From: Chrysemys picta bellii
Taxonomy: Eukaryota; Chordata; Testudines; Emydidae
DNA length: 64,000 nucleotides
Reading direction: 5' to 3'
Assembly (NCBI RefSeq): GCF_011386835.1
Contig: NC_088793.1
Location: 99,556,923 to 99,620,922 of the forward strand
Translations under genes and position numbers: made by a program
The notes under the pieces: generated by a model
What the model saw: the letters and a program-made list of their open reading frames with translations, nothing else
Told to the model about the DNA's origin: nothing
The model's database searches: none
In this document: one piece after another, positions 22,320 through 33,728 of the stretch
How positions within the stretch are numbered: position 1 is the stretch's first letter
How the letters are laid out: the number at the start of each line of letters is the position of its first letter

Positions 22320-24440
22320 GGTTTAAACCCTGCGCAGCGTGTGGCAAACCTATGGCCAGGAGTGACCCCCAGACTTCTTGCCTAAAGTGCCTGGGGGATA
22401 AAGTCCCAAAAGGAATGTTGCAAAATCTGCAGGGGATTTTGCCCCAGAACCCAAAAGGGGAGGGATCAGTGACTGAAGATTCTCCTTATGGAGGCTGCCA
22501 TTCCCACTTGGACCCAAGGTCAGCCAAGACGCCGCCGAGCACCTTGGCATCGGTGCGTAGTGCCCATTCATTGCAAAAGGTTTCGACACTGAGGAAGGAC
22601 TCGGAGACCCTTGGCACCGACAGAGTTCTCCGTGCAGGGTAGTGGGCAGCACCGTTCCCAGTCTCCGGTACCCCACAAAAAGAAGAGACCTGACAGAGGG
22701 CATTCGTCCACGCCCAGACCGGCACGGAAGGAAGCTGGCGCAGTGAGACCCGCGTTGGGTCACGTAAGCACGGCACCACCTAGTCAGGCTCCGTTGACTC
22801 CTGTTTCACAAAGGGACCAGTCGAATCCGGGCCCCCGAGACTCCCCTCTCCGGGAAGGTCGTGAGCAAGCGCTGGAGTTATCATCCATGCCAGACACTTT
22901 TGAGGTGGCCAGAGAGCTCATTGCCTTCACATCACTACCATCTTCACCTAGATGAGACGGGGCACCGAGCTTCGCTGCAGCGGCACCCGTGAGACCTTTG
23001 GTGCCATCCCGGGGCAAGCCAGCCATGGTACCGTGCCGATCGCCATTCCCTCAGCACCGGTTCTTTCTGCTAGTGGACAGGTAGAGGAGCTGCATTGGTC
23101 CTCAAGTTCCTGGCACTGCTCCCCAGCACCAGTGGGCACTGCTCTCCCGTGGTCCTCCTTCAGTGAGTCCTCTGAGTCAGAGGTGGAGTCCTGCAGATCT
23201 AAGCGAAGCCAACCCGGATCGTGTAGACACTTGTCGTCAGACAAGGAAATGCAGCAATTCCACCAAGCACTGTGGCCTGGGCAAAGGCAGGCTCTGACCC
23301 AGTCACCTTTCTGGACCCCCTGTGTATTCCACCAAAGCCAGGGTCCTATTCCAGGAGGTCTGCGTTGGTGGCCTCGGTATCTCACGTGTCTCCCACACCT
23401 CCCTCGGTGCAGGACCAGCCGCCCCACGCTGCATCAGTCATAGTGCTGGAAGACCCGGTACCATGTGACCCCCTCGGTGCTGAGGGCGGAGAGCAAGACC
23501 CAGTCCTAGCTAGGGCCTCATCCTCGTTCTCACCAGAAGAGGCGGTGGCGGGAACTTCTATGATAATAGGGTACTCCAGCAGCTACTGAGCAGAGTGGCC
23601 CAGAACCTGGGGATCCAGGTTGAGGAGGTCGCCAAGACATCGGATCCTATGGTGGATATCTTAGCCCCCTCTGGTCCCTCTCGGATTGCCCTGCCACTCA
23701 TAAAGACAATTCAAGAGACCACTAAGACCCCGCCTACTTACCACTGACGGTGAAGAAGACCAAACGGAAGTGTTTCATTCCCTTTAAGGGGTTTGAACAT
23801 TTTTACACCCACCCCCTGCTGGACTCCCTAGCTGTAGTTCCTGGCGCTCCCGCTTATTTGCCGCCACATCAGGGCCATCCCCAAAAAAACGGGAGGCAAA
23901 GAAGCTGGACCTCTTTGAGAGGAAAATTTACTCCACCGGGGGTCTCCAGCTCCGAATCTCAAATCACCAGGTGGTCCTAAGCAGATATAATTTTAACTCC
24001 TGCAGGGCTATGGCAAAATTTATAGAGCTGCTGCCAGAAGACTCTAGGGGAGAGTTCTTCTCATTGGTAGAGGAGGGCAAGCTGGTGGCCAGGGCATTGC
24101 TCCTGAATGTGGCTGATTGGGGATGGCCATGAGGAGGGACTCCTGGTTGCAGGCTTCAGGGCTCCCATATGAAGTCCAACACACCATCCAGGACCTCCCA
24201 TTTGAGGGCTCGACCCTCTTCTCGGAGAAGACAGACTTGAGGCTTCATAGTCTCAAGGACTCAAGAGCCACCCTCAAGTCCCTTGGCCTGCACACTTCGG
24301 CTACATCGCAGAGGCACTTAAAGCCACAATCCCTGTCTCGATTCTATCACCCGCAGAATAGGCAGGACTTTTCTAGGAGGCATAGCAGAAATAATAGATG
24401 GAGGCCTCCCCCTTCGTTGGCTCTGGGCAGGTGAAACAGT
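22320..24440 (+). pseudogene. DIRS copy B gag-like region
   Basis: Near 22320 a frame encodes FKPCAACGKPM and then SCLKCLG, a Cys-rich motif also present in copy C. Downstream are a Ser/Pro-rich region (22600-23600), MPDTFEVARELI (paired with PDTFEAARGLIK in copy C) and a capsid-like part at 23750-24330 with AHTIQ-type helices and PFEGSTLFSEKTDLRLHSLK. Several frames are used, so it is not functional. Confidence 0.7.
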
Positions 24441-24529
24441 CCTCAGGCAAAAAGCAGAACTTTTGAAGGTGTGCCCAGGGGCAACATACCAGTCCAAACT
24501 CTGGATTCATCCATCCTATCCCATTTCTA

Positions 24530-25265
24530 CCCTGCATGGGCCCGAATTACATCAGATCGCTGGGTGCTCTGCATGGTAGAAAGGGGATCCTCCCTCCCTG
24601 CAACCCCCCTTCTCCGTCCCTCTTCAGGGACCCCTCTCACAAAAGACTTCTCATGCAGGAAATGCACATGCTCCTAACTGTGGGGGTGGTGGAAGAGGTA
24701 CCTCAGGAGCTGAAGGGCAGGGATTTTTTCTTTTTCTTTTTGTTTCCCCCAGTATTTCCTAATACTGAAAGCCAAAGATGGCTTTAGGCCCATCCTGGAC
24801 CTGCTATACCTCAAGAAGTTCATAAAGAAGTTGAAGTTCCGTATGGTCTCTCTGGCCTCCATTATCCCTTCCTGGGATCCGGGGGACTGGTATGCTGCCC
24901 TCGACTTGAAAGACGTTTATTTTCATATTTCAGTAACACCGTCCCATAGAAGGTACCTCAGGTGCATGGTGAATCACAGTCACGATCAGTTCACAGTCCT
25001 TCCTTTTGGCCTGTCAGTGGCACCTTGAGTGTTTACCAAGCGCATCACAGTCGTAGCTGCGTTCTTATGCAAGTGCCAGGTGCAGGTGTTCCCATACCTC
25101 GACGACTGGCTGATCAAAGGTCGCTCCAAAGCACAAGTGGAGGCGCATGTGAGCCTCATAAGAGCAACTTTAGAAGACCTGGGCCTTTTATTGAATGTAC
25201 AGAAGTCAACCCTATCCCCGTTCAGCAGATAGAGTTCATAGGGGCAGTGTTGGACTCAACATAGG
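24530..25265 (+). pseudogene. DIRS copy B reverse transcriptase
   Basis: The frame at 24831-25028 reads VSLASIIPSWDPGDWYAALD, then LKDVYFHISVTPSHRRYLR and VLPFGLSVAP, followed at 25029-25232 by VFPYLDDWLIKGRS, which contains the catalytic L-D-D, and LLLNVQKSTL. A stop at 25027-25029 and a T-rich stretch at 24725-24748 interrupt it. Confidence 0.85.
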
Positions 25266-25310
25266 GAAGGGTGTGCCTCCCAGAGTCATGTTTCCAGACC
25301 CTGTGCGATG

Positions 25311-25600
25311 ACATACTAGGGGTTCTACTGATCGCCATATTTGGGGTCGGGAAGAAATTTTCCTCCAGGGTAGATTGGCAGAGGCCCTGGAGGTTTTTCG
25401 CCTTCCTCCGCAGCATGGGGCGGGGGTCGCTAGCTGGAGGATTCTCTGCGACTTGAAGTCCTTAAATCACAGGATTTGGGGACTTCAACAGCTGAGTCAA
25501 GGGAAGGGGGTGGGTCAGCTATTGTGGCCTGCATCATGCGGGAGGTCAGACTAGATGATCATACTGGTCCCTTCTGACCTTAAAGTCTATGAGTCTATGA
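25311..25600 (+). mobile_element. CR1 3' UTR tail inserted in DIRS copy B
   Basis: Nearly co-linear with 58620-58919, the 3' UTR of the CR1 in copy C: gatcgccatatttggggtcg, ttttcgccttcctccgcagc, ggtcccttctgacctt, and the end tctatgagtctatga. It is 5'-truncated and interrupts the DIRS frame between RT and RNase H. Confidence 0.9.
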
Positions 25601-26455
25601 GTCTCGGGCAGTTCCCTACCACCACAGCAAGGAATTGCCTAAAGCAATTTGGCCACATGGCCACTTGTACCTTTGTAGTACAACACGCCAGACTGAGACT
25701 TCGGCCTCTTCAGGTGTGGCTAGCCTCGGTGTACCAACCAATTCGGGACTGTCTAGACAAGATTGTCACTCTCCCCTGGCTGGTTCTCGAGTCTCTCCTA
25801 TGGTGGCTCGATCCACAAGTGATGTGTGTTGGTGTTCTCTTTTCCAGGCCCCAGCCATCCTTTTTGCTGGTGACGGACGTGTCAGAGAGGGGTTGGGGAG
25901 CACCTGAGAGACCTCAGGGCCTCTAGTCCCAGTTGGATCTCTTACTTCATATCATGCGTCTGACGAAGTGGGCATTCACCCATGAAAGCGTATGCTCCAA
26001 TACATCTGTTAGTCTTTAAGGTTCCACAGGACTCTTTGTTGCTTTTTACAGATCCAGACTAACATGGCTACCCATCAGTGTCAGAGAGCTGAAGGCAGTC
26101 CGTTTGGCATGCCAGACATTCCAAGTTCACTTGGAGGGGAGATGTGTATCTGTCATGCAGACCATACAACAGCGATGTTTTATATAAACAGAAGGGGGGA
26201 GCACGCTCCTCTCCCCTGTGCCAGCAAGCCCTCAAACTGTGGAACTTTAGCATAGCTCACTCAATACACCTGGAGGCGTCTTATCTCCCCAGAGTTCAGA
26301 AAGAGTTGGCAGACTACCTCAGCAGGTCTTTTCACAGCCACAAATGGTCCATCCACCCGTATGTCGCGAATACCATCTTCCAACGGTGGGGATTTCCCCA
26401 GATAGACTTGTTCGCCATGCGACACAACAGTTCTGCTCCTTCCTGAATCACAGGC
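25601..26455 (+). pseudogene. DIRS copy B RNase H region
   Basis: Frames give LRLRPLQVWLASVYQP, LVTDVSERGWGAPE (RNase H first Asp region), then after the Penelope-like insertion ELKAVRLACQTF and INRRGEHA / ASYLPRVQKELADYLSR, ending QIDLFAMRHN. These match copy C at 60000-60650. Frameshifts separate them. Confidence 0.8.
25950..26077 (+). mobile_element. Penelope-like element tail in DIRS copy B
   Basis: The order gtctgacgaagtgggc.. attcacccatgaaagcg.. ccaatacatctgttagtc.. ggttccacaggactc.. agatccagactaacatggc is the reverse complement of the tails at 33613 and 46373. It interrupts the RNase H region. Confidence 0.7.
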
Positions 26456-26960
26456 TGGGCTCCATCATGGACATGTTCCTCCTTTCCTGGAGGGAACACC
26501 TCCTGTACTCTCGTTCACAAGGTACTGCTCAAGGTTCGAAGGGACAAAGCCTCGGTAATATTGATAGCTCCAGCCTGGTCCCATCAGCACTGGTACATGT
26601 CTCTCCTGGAAATGTCCGTGGAAAACCCGATCACCTTACCGCTGCTCCCAGACTTGATTACTCAGGATCACAGCCACCTCCAGCACCCAAACGTCTAATC
26701 TCTTCACCTCACAACATGAAAGCTCGATGGCTAAACCCAATGGAGCTGGCTTGTTCGGGTCCAGTCAGAGAAGTCCTCCTTGGCAGTAGGAAACTGTCCA
26801 CTAGGGCTACCTATCTAGCCAAATGGAAAAGATTCACAATTTGGTCTTCGCAATATCTCCCGTCTCCAATGCTCTCGTCAATATTATTAAGAAGATCCCC
26901 TCAGTTCTTTTTGAAGCTTCATCTTACCCATAAGTGTAGGCTGCCATGTCCACTCCGAGC
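26456..26960 (+). pseudogene. DIRS copy B tyrosine recombinase, N-terminal fragment
   Basis: The frame ends with MKARWLNPMELACSGPVREV, LLGSRKLSTRATYLAKWKRF and TIWSSQYL, corresponding to the core-binding part of DIRS tyrosine recombinases (compare 60960-61080). The catalytic half is missing. Confidence 0.7.
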
Positions 26961-27414
26961 CTAGACATTTGGTGCCTAGGCTTATAGACAGCTGAATACC
27001 TGAATCTAATGTTGGAAAATGTAGTTGTCCTAATCCAGAGTGATAAGAGGGAAAATATGGGTATTTTTTTTCTCTCGTAGACTACAGGAGTAGTTATGTA
27101 CAATCTTTTGGAGAAAAAAGCTGTAATAGAAGAATACCTCATAGCCTAGGATTTTAGTTACAGAAATAAGTGTGTATTTGTTAAAAGAAAACTTCACCAA
27201 ATTCTCGTTTCACAGTTGGCAATAGTCCCACTAGGTCAGGAATGAGGCTGGCAGGGCGGCATGGGAAAGTCTGCACAGCTGCTGCCTAGGCTGTACCTGA
27301 TACGTGGATAAAGGACCTTAGTCTTCAGTGCAGCTAATGCAACATCTTTCAGCAGCACTAAATTCACACTAAAAAAGATAGACTAAATGTTGGCATGTGT
27401 CGTTATGTTAATGG
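26961..27414. other. Intronic sequence after DIRS copy B
   Basis: No assignable feature. Confidence 0.45.
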
Positions 27415-27419
27415 TCTCT

Positions 27420-27979
27420 TGTGAGGGGGGGTTGCCCTACCCAGATTGTGAAAGGCCAATTATCTAGCCTGGGTGCACTTGGTGGGTGGGCCAGGCCTAA
27501 TTAGAAATAAAGCGCAGCTGGGGGATTGCTGGGGGAGCCCATTTGCGGAGAGAAGACATGGAGGAAAGGAGGTGGGAAGTGCCTGAGAGGGAGAAAGGGA
27601 AAAAGACCAGATAGGTTTCTCCAAAGATGAGCTGGAAGCCTGACTCAGAGCCCTAACAAGCTTTATCCTGAGTAGGGGAGGAGTGTGCCCAGCCCCTGGA
27701 TTGGGGTATAGATCGAACTAGGGAGCAAAAACAGAGGTACTATTGTGCTGAGGTGACTGCCTGCAGAGCCCAGCAGGATGAAGGTTTGGTTTGTATACAT
27801 TTTTATTGGACTTTGATAAAGGTGTCTGTGGCCCCAAAAGGGACTGGGTCTGGCTGGAAGGCCGGGACACCCCTATGGCCAGAGTAGGCCAAAAGAAGGG
27901 GGGCGAGTGGGGTGGAACTGAGGCATAAGTTGCTGCAGCCAGCGAGGAGTGGATGTGCTGGGGCGGCAGCTTTGCCACA
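27420..27979 (+). mobile_element. Probable solo LTR
   Basis: It begins TGTGAGGGGG and ends TTTGCCACA. Flanks are TCTCT (27415-27419) and CCTCT (27980-27984), a 5-bp duplication with one difference. An AATAAA occurs at about 27503 and the composition is GC- and purine-rich, as in the other LTRs. Family not identified. Confidence 0.6.
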
Positions 27980-28245
27980 CCTCTCTATTCCATTGATAAC
28001 AGAAGTATAAGGTTAGTGGGCACTTATCTTTTGTTGAATGCTAAATCCTGTGTTACTTTTGAAAGCCAGCCCTTTGGAGTGAGGAACAGTAACCCATCAT
28101 GAATGGTAGCCATTGGTTCTACAGCTAATGATAGTGACATAAGTAGAATCTTCCCTTTGCTTGACAAGGTCTGTTGTATGGTTTGAAATTTCTTACTTTT
28201 TGTACTGTCGCTTGGAGAAATTACTCTTTTCCTTTCACTGTGCAG

Positions 28246-28405
28246 CCTTTTCAGAAAAGACTGGGATTCCCCTGAAGTTGAAGGAAGCTACAAAAGTGGA
28301 TGGGCTTATTTTCTGTGAAAACTGTTATCACGATGGTACCACAGAACAGTTTGTTCCTGAAGGGAAATTTTGCAGCCAGAAATGTGCACATCACATCAAA
28401 AACAA
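28246..28405 (+). CDS. L3MBTL3: L3MBTL3 exon 2 (FCS-type zinc finger)
   Basis: The exon encodes FSEKTGIPLKLKEATKVDG followed by a C-x2-C pair (CENC) and, about 16 residues later, an F-C-S-x2-K-C-A motif: the four zinc ligands of an FCS finger, a fold used for RNA binding or Polycomb-type protein contacts. The acceptor follows a TTTCACTGTGCAG tract; the donor is GTAGGT at 28406. It enters in phase 1 and leaves in phase 2, so it can join exon 1 directly. Remembered human L3MBTL3 can carry about 25 extra proline-rich residues just before this exon; I see no matching exon between 20842 and 28245. The open frame extends upstream to an ATG at 28161, but that part is intron. Confidence 0.9.
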
Positions 28406-29480
28406 GTAGGTGCTATTATAAAGCATACACTCCAGGAATATGACATAAACGCAGCATAACGAGAGAGAGAGAGTATTGGGATAAAACAGTAGTGGGGTCA
28501 GGTGGGGTGAGAATGAGGCAACCTAATCTCTGAATTTTCTGACTTTAATTCTCAGTTATTCATATCTACTTATATTTTTGTCCCAAATATCTATAGAATA
28601 TGAGAGCTCGAATTTTGTGTAATGCAAGCGTTGAAGACTTCGTTAGTTGCACAGAAAATATTGTCTTTTACTGTTGAACACAAACAGTGAAGAACTCCTC
28701 TCTAGTCTGCATGACTAGAGTATCAGTGTCAGACTCGCAGAATGTTTCATAATCACTTGAATTAGGATGCTCAGCGATTAGGTGGTTGGTGTGGTTAGTT
28801 AATTATATTTAAGTGCAAAAGCTACATTACATATGACAAACTCCAACCTGTGACAGTTCTTCAGTTCTTTCCATTTCAGCGGTGCACTAATGCAGCTCAT
28901 CACATCACAAAAGAAGATTTCTGATTACATGCTCATTGTGAATTGTACATTTCACTAGGGCAATTTGACATCTTTGTTCTAAAGCATTTTTCCTCATTTT
29001 TAAGTAATTGCTTCAAAGCTGTCTGTTTTTGGTTGCTTGACTGACAATTTATGCCGTTACATATCAGCTTATTCCAATTGGATTTGTCAGTCATAATAAT
29101 TACTAGTTCTTTCTTTTCTTTAAACTGCCCTGCAGTCTTAAGTATTTCAAAAGAATTGCTTCTTTATGAGTTTTGATGCCAGGCGGGAAAGACAAATTGT
29201 TTTAAACATGCAGAATCTGTTCAGTATAGGCTGACAACTTTTCTTTTGCAATTACTGTTGTATGTCTTCTGTGTTAACTTTTTTGACAGCTGTCATTTTC
29301 AGTAGTAGCTCTAAGAATATCTTTTGAATGATACCCAGGGACCTACAAACATTTGGCTTTTCTTATCATTCCCTATCATTCAGGGTAGTTGCCTTTTTCC
29401 TAATTCTTCCACTTAAGTTCATGGAAGCAAGAGTTGAATTGTTGTAGGTTCTTATGTCACCATGTTTTTTCTCATGACAG
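28406..29480. other. Intron between exons 2 and 3
   Basis: A (GA)n stretch lies at about 28462-28474. No transposon was recognised. Confidence 0.5.
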
Positions 29481-29619
29481 AGAACCAAAGGAGGATAAAG
29501 ATGGTGTGGAATGCAGTGAGGAAGATGATTCTAAAGGGACTAGGAAAAGAAAAACAAAATTACCTCTGAAAGAAGAGTGCAAAGAAGATGGAGAAGACAA
29601 AAAAGAGAAGGATGAAACT
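29481..29619 (+). CDS. L3MBTL3: L3MBTL3 exon 3 (acidic/basic linker)
   Basis: The exon encodes a highly charged linker: acidic stretches such as CSEEDDSKG and KEDGEDKKEKDE around a basic patch RKRKTKLPLK that may be a nuclear localisation signal. The acceptor ends in ATGACAG at 29480. The first base completes a Lys codon begun in exon 2, and the exon ends in phase 0 before GTTAGT. A second possible donor (GTATGC at 29624) would shift the phase and not join exon 4, so I prefer the first. Sequence is less conserved than in the domains, as usual for this linker. Confidence 0.82.
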
Positions 29620-32141
29620 GTTAGTATGCTTCATAAACCCAATCCCGCAGTTAGCTTCAGCAGGAGTTTTGCCTTACATAGGGGAGCATTTAACCTAATT
29701 TGGTTAACCAGTGTGCACTTTTATAGCATCATAGTGGATCTTGCAACATCTCAGCTGCGCACCTGTTTCTGATGTTTCAATTTTTATATTCTTTCTAGAG
29801 TGCAGTGCACTCTGGGGTGAATAGCTCCAACATAGCCAAAATTTCAGTTGAATAATAGATTCCTCCGTTATATATTTAACTATGCATAATTAGCAATTGA
29901 GCTATCACTTTTCTGTTGTCCCTCTTTCCCCCTTTTTTTAGAAAGAAACAAAACAAGGAAATTAAATGAATGGAAGGTGCTTAAGACAGTGTTGTTGGAA
30001 CATTAAGCACAGAAAAATAAAGAAATTAGAATATACAGTTTCTAAAACAATCATTACTTGCATTGCACATAAACTGATGCATGGAAATTAATAGCTTGTT
30101 TGCAAGAGAATCATATTACAGTTATGGGAAACTTTGATTTTCTTGATTTTTATTAAATGCAAAAACTATGGAAGAGTATTTCTCTGATGTCTGTCTTTTC
30201 ATTTAACAGGATTTTCTTTGATCCAATTGTGGCTAGTTTTTATTTTCATCATTATATGAGTAGGGGAAGGTGAATCTCAAACACTTTTGGTTCTTTCTTT
30301 GAGTACTGGCTTATGGCTAGCAATGAGCTTGCACCTCCATAGAAAATTATGCAGATATTAAAGTCTAGTAGCAACTCCTGGGTGAAAAAGATTAGAAATT
30401 TGGCCAAAATCATCCATGGTGTAATGTATCAGGAATGAATTTGGCTCATTGTGTTCAGGAAATGATCCAGATAATTAAAAAAAAAAAAAAAATTCTGCAG
30501 AAAGCCAGTTTGCGAAATTGTATTTAGTGTAGATAAAGAAATAACCAGTATGTTAATTTACAGAGTTCCCTGACCTAGTCTCTCTATTTTGATCTCTTCA
30601 AAATGAACGTATTTTTGCTTAAAGCCATAGCAGTTTTTCACATCTCTTTGATTGCCTTGTCACTTTTTTAATTCGCATCATGTCACTATCTTCTTGGTAG
30701 TCTCATTGTCTTTGACCTATTTTAGCTATGCTTTAATACTGCCTTTGGTTTCTAGATACTCGAGCTGCATTGTTGTGGTGCAGTTCTTACTATGCTCTGT
30801 CGCTGTTGTTTCCAGGCATGAGTAAAATAACTCCCACAGCTTTCTGGCCTTCAGGAGAGCACATGGGTCTCTACTAGGGTTAGGCCTGCTTGCTCTGTAA
30901 TAGAAATTTATCCGGCTCTGGTTTATAGTGACAGTTGTTACTTATAATTATTTGCTGACATTTAGGAGAAACATTTCTTTTATGCGTGGTATATCTTTTC
31001 TTGATACCAGCACAATTATTTATTTTTGATACAGAAGAAGCAGAATGTAAAAGGTGTGTGTGTGTGTGTGGGAGGGGAGAGGGGGTTGATTTTTGCCTTT
31101 GCCCAGGGTGCCACATGTGCTGTAGCTGATTATAAACCTCCAGCTAGCTGCCTCTTTACATGTATTTTCTGAATTCCGTTGGATGTACATGCCAGAAACT
31201 GTCACTGGTCTAACCTTATGTATTATGAAACGTCGTTTGGAGCATTTATTGTCGTAGTAAAAATGAAAATTATATAAAATGTAATATAAAGTAGTAGAAC
31301 AGCCGTCATAAGCATAGTATGTCATATGGCCTACTATTTGATGCTGTTTTATTTATGTTAATATATGTTATGATTTGGAGATAAATTTTTGTTTCCCTTT
31401 TAGAGTTAAAGTTCTTCTTACTTACAACCATTCTGCTAACGACTATCAAGAAAATCTTTATACCTTGCAATAGCAGAGGGAGAGACTTGGAGTTATGGAA
31501 TAGTCAAAGGCAGAAACTGCTTGGATTATGGGAGGGAAATATGCAATTGTCCATATGACATTCTTATGGGAAAAACTTAGGAGGCGGCTTCATTGCCTTC
31601 CTACTGCAGCATTCTCTCAAATGAATCCATGAACTGCGTGGGGCATTAGCAAAACTATTGATGCACAAATAATAAGTAAAAAGGAGCTGTGTCAGTTTAC
31701 ATTTCATAAGGAACTTTGGGGCGGGGGGGAAGTAGTTTGACATATGGACAAGGCTAAAATTGTTAGAGGAAAAACTATTTATTTATTTATTTTTGAAGAG
31801 GTGAGAACAGTGGAGAATGTCAGCTGGCTCCAGCTCAATCAGCCTCTGAAGAGTCTGTGATCTGGAATCTCCACAGCTCAGACAATGATAACTGATTTTA
31901 GAGAGTTTGAGTTCCAGAGTGTGAAGGTCCTTTGAATTGTCCATAGCTCTTAGTGTTTGCTGGGACTATTCCTTTATTTTATTTTTTTATTTATCATTAG
32001 AAATGTACAGCTTGAAGTTTGATATTATAAAGCAACAACAATAACAGTTTTAAAAAACGTAAGAACCATGGATATGTTCTTTTAGCTTGAATTGGCTTCA
32101 AAACTAATAAAATTATTAAATTCCTAAATTTTGTAATCTAG
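29620..32141. other. Intron between exons 3 and 4
   Basis: It holds a poly-A run at about 30476-30492 and a (GT)n microsatellite at 31054-31070. No other feature was recognised. Confidence 0.5.
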
Positions 32142-32226
32142 GAGGAGAAGCATGAAGGGAGGATACTGAGAGTCTCTCAGAGAGCCAGAAGAAAAAGAAA
32201 AGGTGATATGGCCATTTTAAAGCAAC
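32142..32226 (+). CDS. L3MBTL3: L3MBTL3 exon 4 (basic patch before MBT1)
   Basis: The exon encodes EEKHEG then RILRVSQRARRKRKGD, a strongly basic motif matching the human protein just before the first MBT repeat; a nuclear-localisation role is plausible. The acceptor is a T-rich tract ending in TAG at 32141. The donor is a consensus GTAAGT at 32227. Phase is 0 in, 1 out. At 85 nt it is too short to stand out as an ORF; it was found by protein similarity and phase. Confidence 0.88.
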
Positions 32227-32464
32227 GTAAGTTGAAATATGCGGGGGGGGGCGGGCGAAGGTTCAGAAGCGTCATTTGTTTATGTATGCAGCAAGGGGAG
32301 ATCATGTACTGTCTATGGAGAACTACGATTTTTATAGCACTGGATTTATAGTCTCTAATTCTACCATTTAAATTCTTTATAACAATTATGATATTTTTTA
32401 GTGGATTAAAGGTAATCTTGAGGAAAGTAGCCAACACTTGGAGCCTGATTCTCTTCTACACTAA

Positions 32465-33155
32465 GGTAATGTCTACACTGCAATGTAAGCCCAGGCTTAG
32501 TGGGACTTGAGTCAGCTGACCCATGTTAGGGCACCCTGGGCTTGAACGTCTGTGTTGTATTTTAACCCTATGTTTCTAACCTGTGCTCAAACCTAGGGCT
32601 CTGACATCCACACTGCAGTGCACAGACTCGATTCAAAGTAACCATGTCACAGAGTTCCTAGCATCCCCTCCCCTGTGAGAGAGGCCGCTCTAGTCCTAGG
32701 ACTGTGGTGCACTGTGGGGAAAACTTCACTGCCTGCCCTGGACATTATTAGGAAGCAGCTTGCTTTGAAAAATTCTTGATCAGTTTGCTCTCCATTGCAA
32801 ACCCAGGGACCTTTCTGATAGTGTCCTTGGAAATCAGTGATCAGAAGAGAATGGGTTAACGCTGACCTGAGCTGGGTAGATTGCAGATTGGTGGGATAGA
32901 GAGGATTAAGGAACTTGTCCCATGGAATTGTGAGATACTTCTGTTTGACTCCCGGGACTCGAGTCAAGCAGAGCTGTGTCTACGCTGCAAAGCAATAGGG
33001 TCTCGGCTTAACTCGAGCTCAGACCCTCCAACCCTGCAGGGTCCTGGGACCCTGGGTCCAAACCCTTGGCTAGTGCAATTGCAGCATAGCTGCAAGGGAA
33101 GCTAGGCTTGAGCCTGAGCTCAGGCGCGGGCTTACGTTGCCATGTAGACATAACC
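32465..33155. mobile_element. Harbinger-like MITE
   Basis: The terminal inverted repeats are ggtaatgtctacactgcaat and, as reverse complement of the right end, ggttatgtctacatggcaac, both followed by GTAAGCCC. A 3-bp direct repeat TAA flanks the element (32462-32464 and 33156-33158), as expected for PIF/Harbinger. The 691-bp interior contains no transposase. Confidence 0.8.
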
Positions 33156-33612
33156 TAAGAGCTCTTTACATGACTTTGGCAATGTGAAGGTGCTTGTAAT
33201 AGGCATCAATGTAATGCATTTTAAGGCTCCTTCGTGCCGCCTAAGTGGTGTAAAGGGGCCTTAGTGTAAATGAGAAGCAGACCTGTTGATTTGCTGGATA
33301 AATAGGATTGCTCCTTTCACTTTTACAGCCATTCAAGGATGTGCATTTAGCAGAAGTAACCGTTTACTTTTGCGTCTTCTGGGAGTAATTTCATAACTAC
33401 AATATGTGTAGGCTTGGCAGAATTTGATTTTTATTTTTTATAATTTTGATGGATAATTATTTTTAAGCATTTTTTTTCATTTTTATTTAGTTAATTTTTC
33501 ACAATTGTGAAAATTTATGGGGGGGATCAGATAACAATGCAGTCGGACAATTATTTAATGACAGTAGACAGTGAGATTTAAAAAGTTATAAACGTATAAC
33601 CATTAAAACACA

Positions 33613-33720
33613 GGTTTCAGAGTAGCAGCCCTGTTAGTCTGTATCCACAAAAAGAACAGGAGTCCTTATGGCACCTTAGAGACTAACAAATTTATTTGAG
33701 CATAAGCTTTCGTGGGCTAC
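33613..33720 (-). mobile_element. Short Penelope-like insertion with 8-bp target duplication
   Basis: This 108-bp sequence begins ggtttcagagtagcagccc and ends cgtgggctac. It matches the 3' end of the longer minus-strand element at 46373. A perfect 8-bp repeat AAAACACA flanks it at 33605-33612 and 33721-33728, so the whole insertion is delimited and severely 5'-truncated. Confidence 0.87.
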
Positions 33721-33728
33721 AAAACACA

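Larger units (their letters stand above)
21935..26960 (+). mobile_element. DIRS-type retrotransposon, copy B (3'-truncated)
   Basis: The 5' terminal repeat (about 21935-22130) resembles that of copy C: gttcttttt.. gtcaattcc.. gtgtgcgcg.. tgcacggc.. ttttcccctaac. It is followed by gag-like, RT, RNase H and the start of a tyrosine recombinase region in the order typical of DIRS. Frameshifts occur throughout. A CR1 tail (25311-25600) and a Penelope-like tail (25950-26077) have inserted. The right terminal repeat is missing. Confidence 0.85.

Noticed and set aside
22350..23443. Several overlapping frames above 100 codons on both strands
   Set aside because: They are remnants or shadows of the DIRS copy B gag-like region; the plus strand matches copy C and the minus frames match nothing.
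28161..28409. 82-codon frame starting with ATG at 28161
   Set aside because: The first 85 nt before 28246 are intron with a polypyrimidine tract; the coding part is exon 2 of L3MBTL3 and not a separate small gene.
29434..29772. 112-codon frame containing exon 3
   Set aside because: Only 29481-29619 joins in phase with exons 2 and 4; the rest reads into intron.
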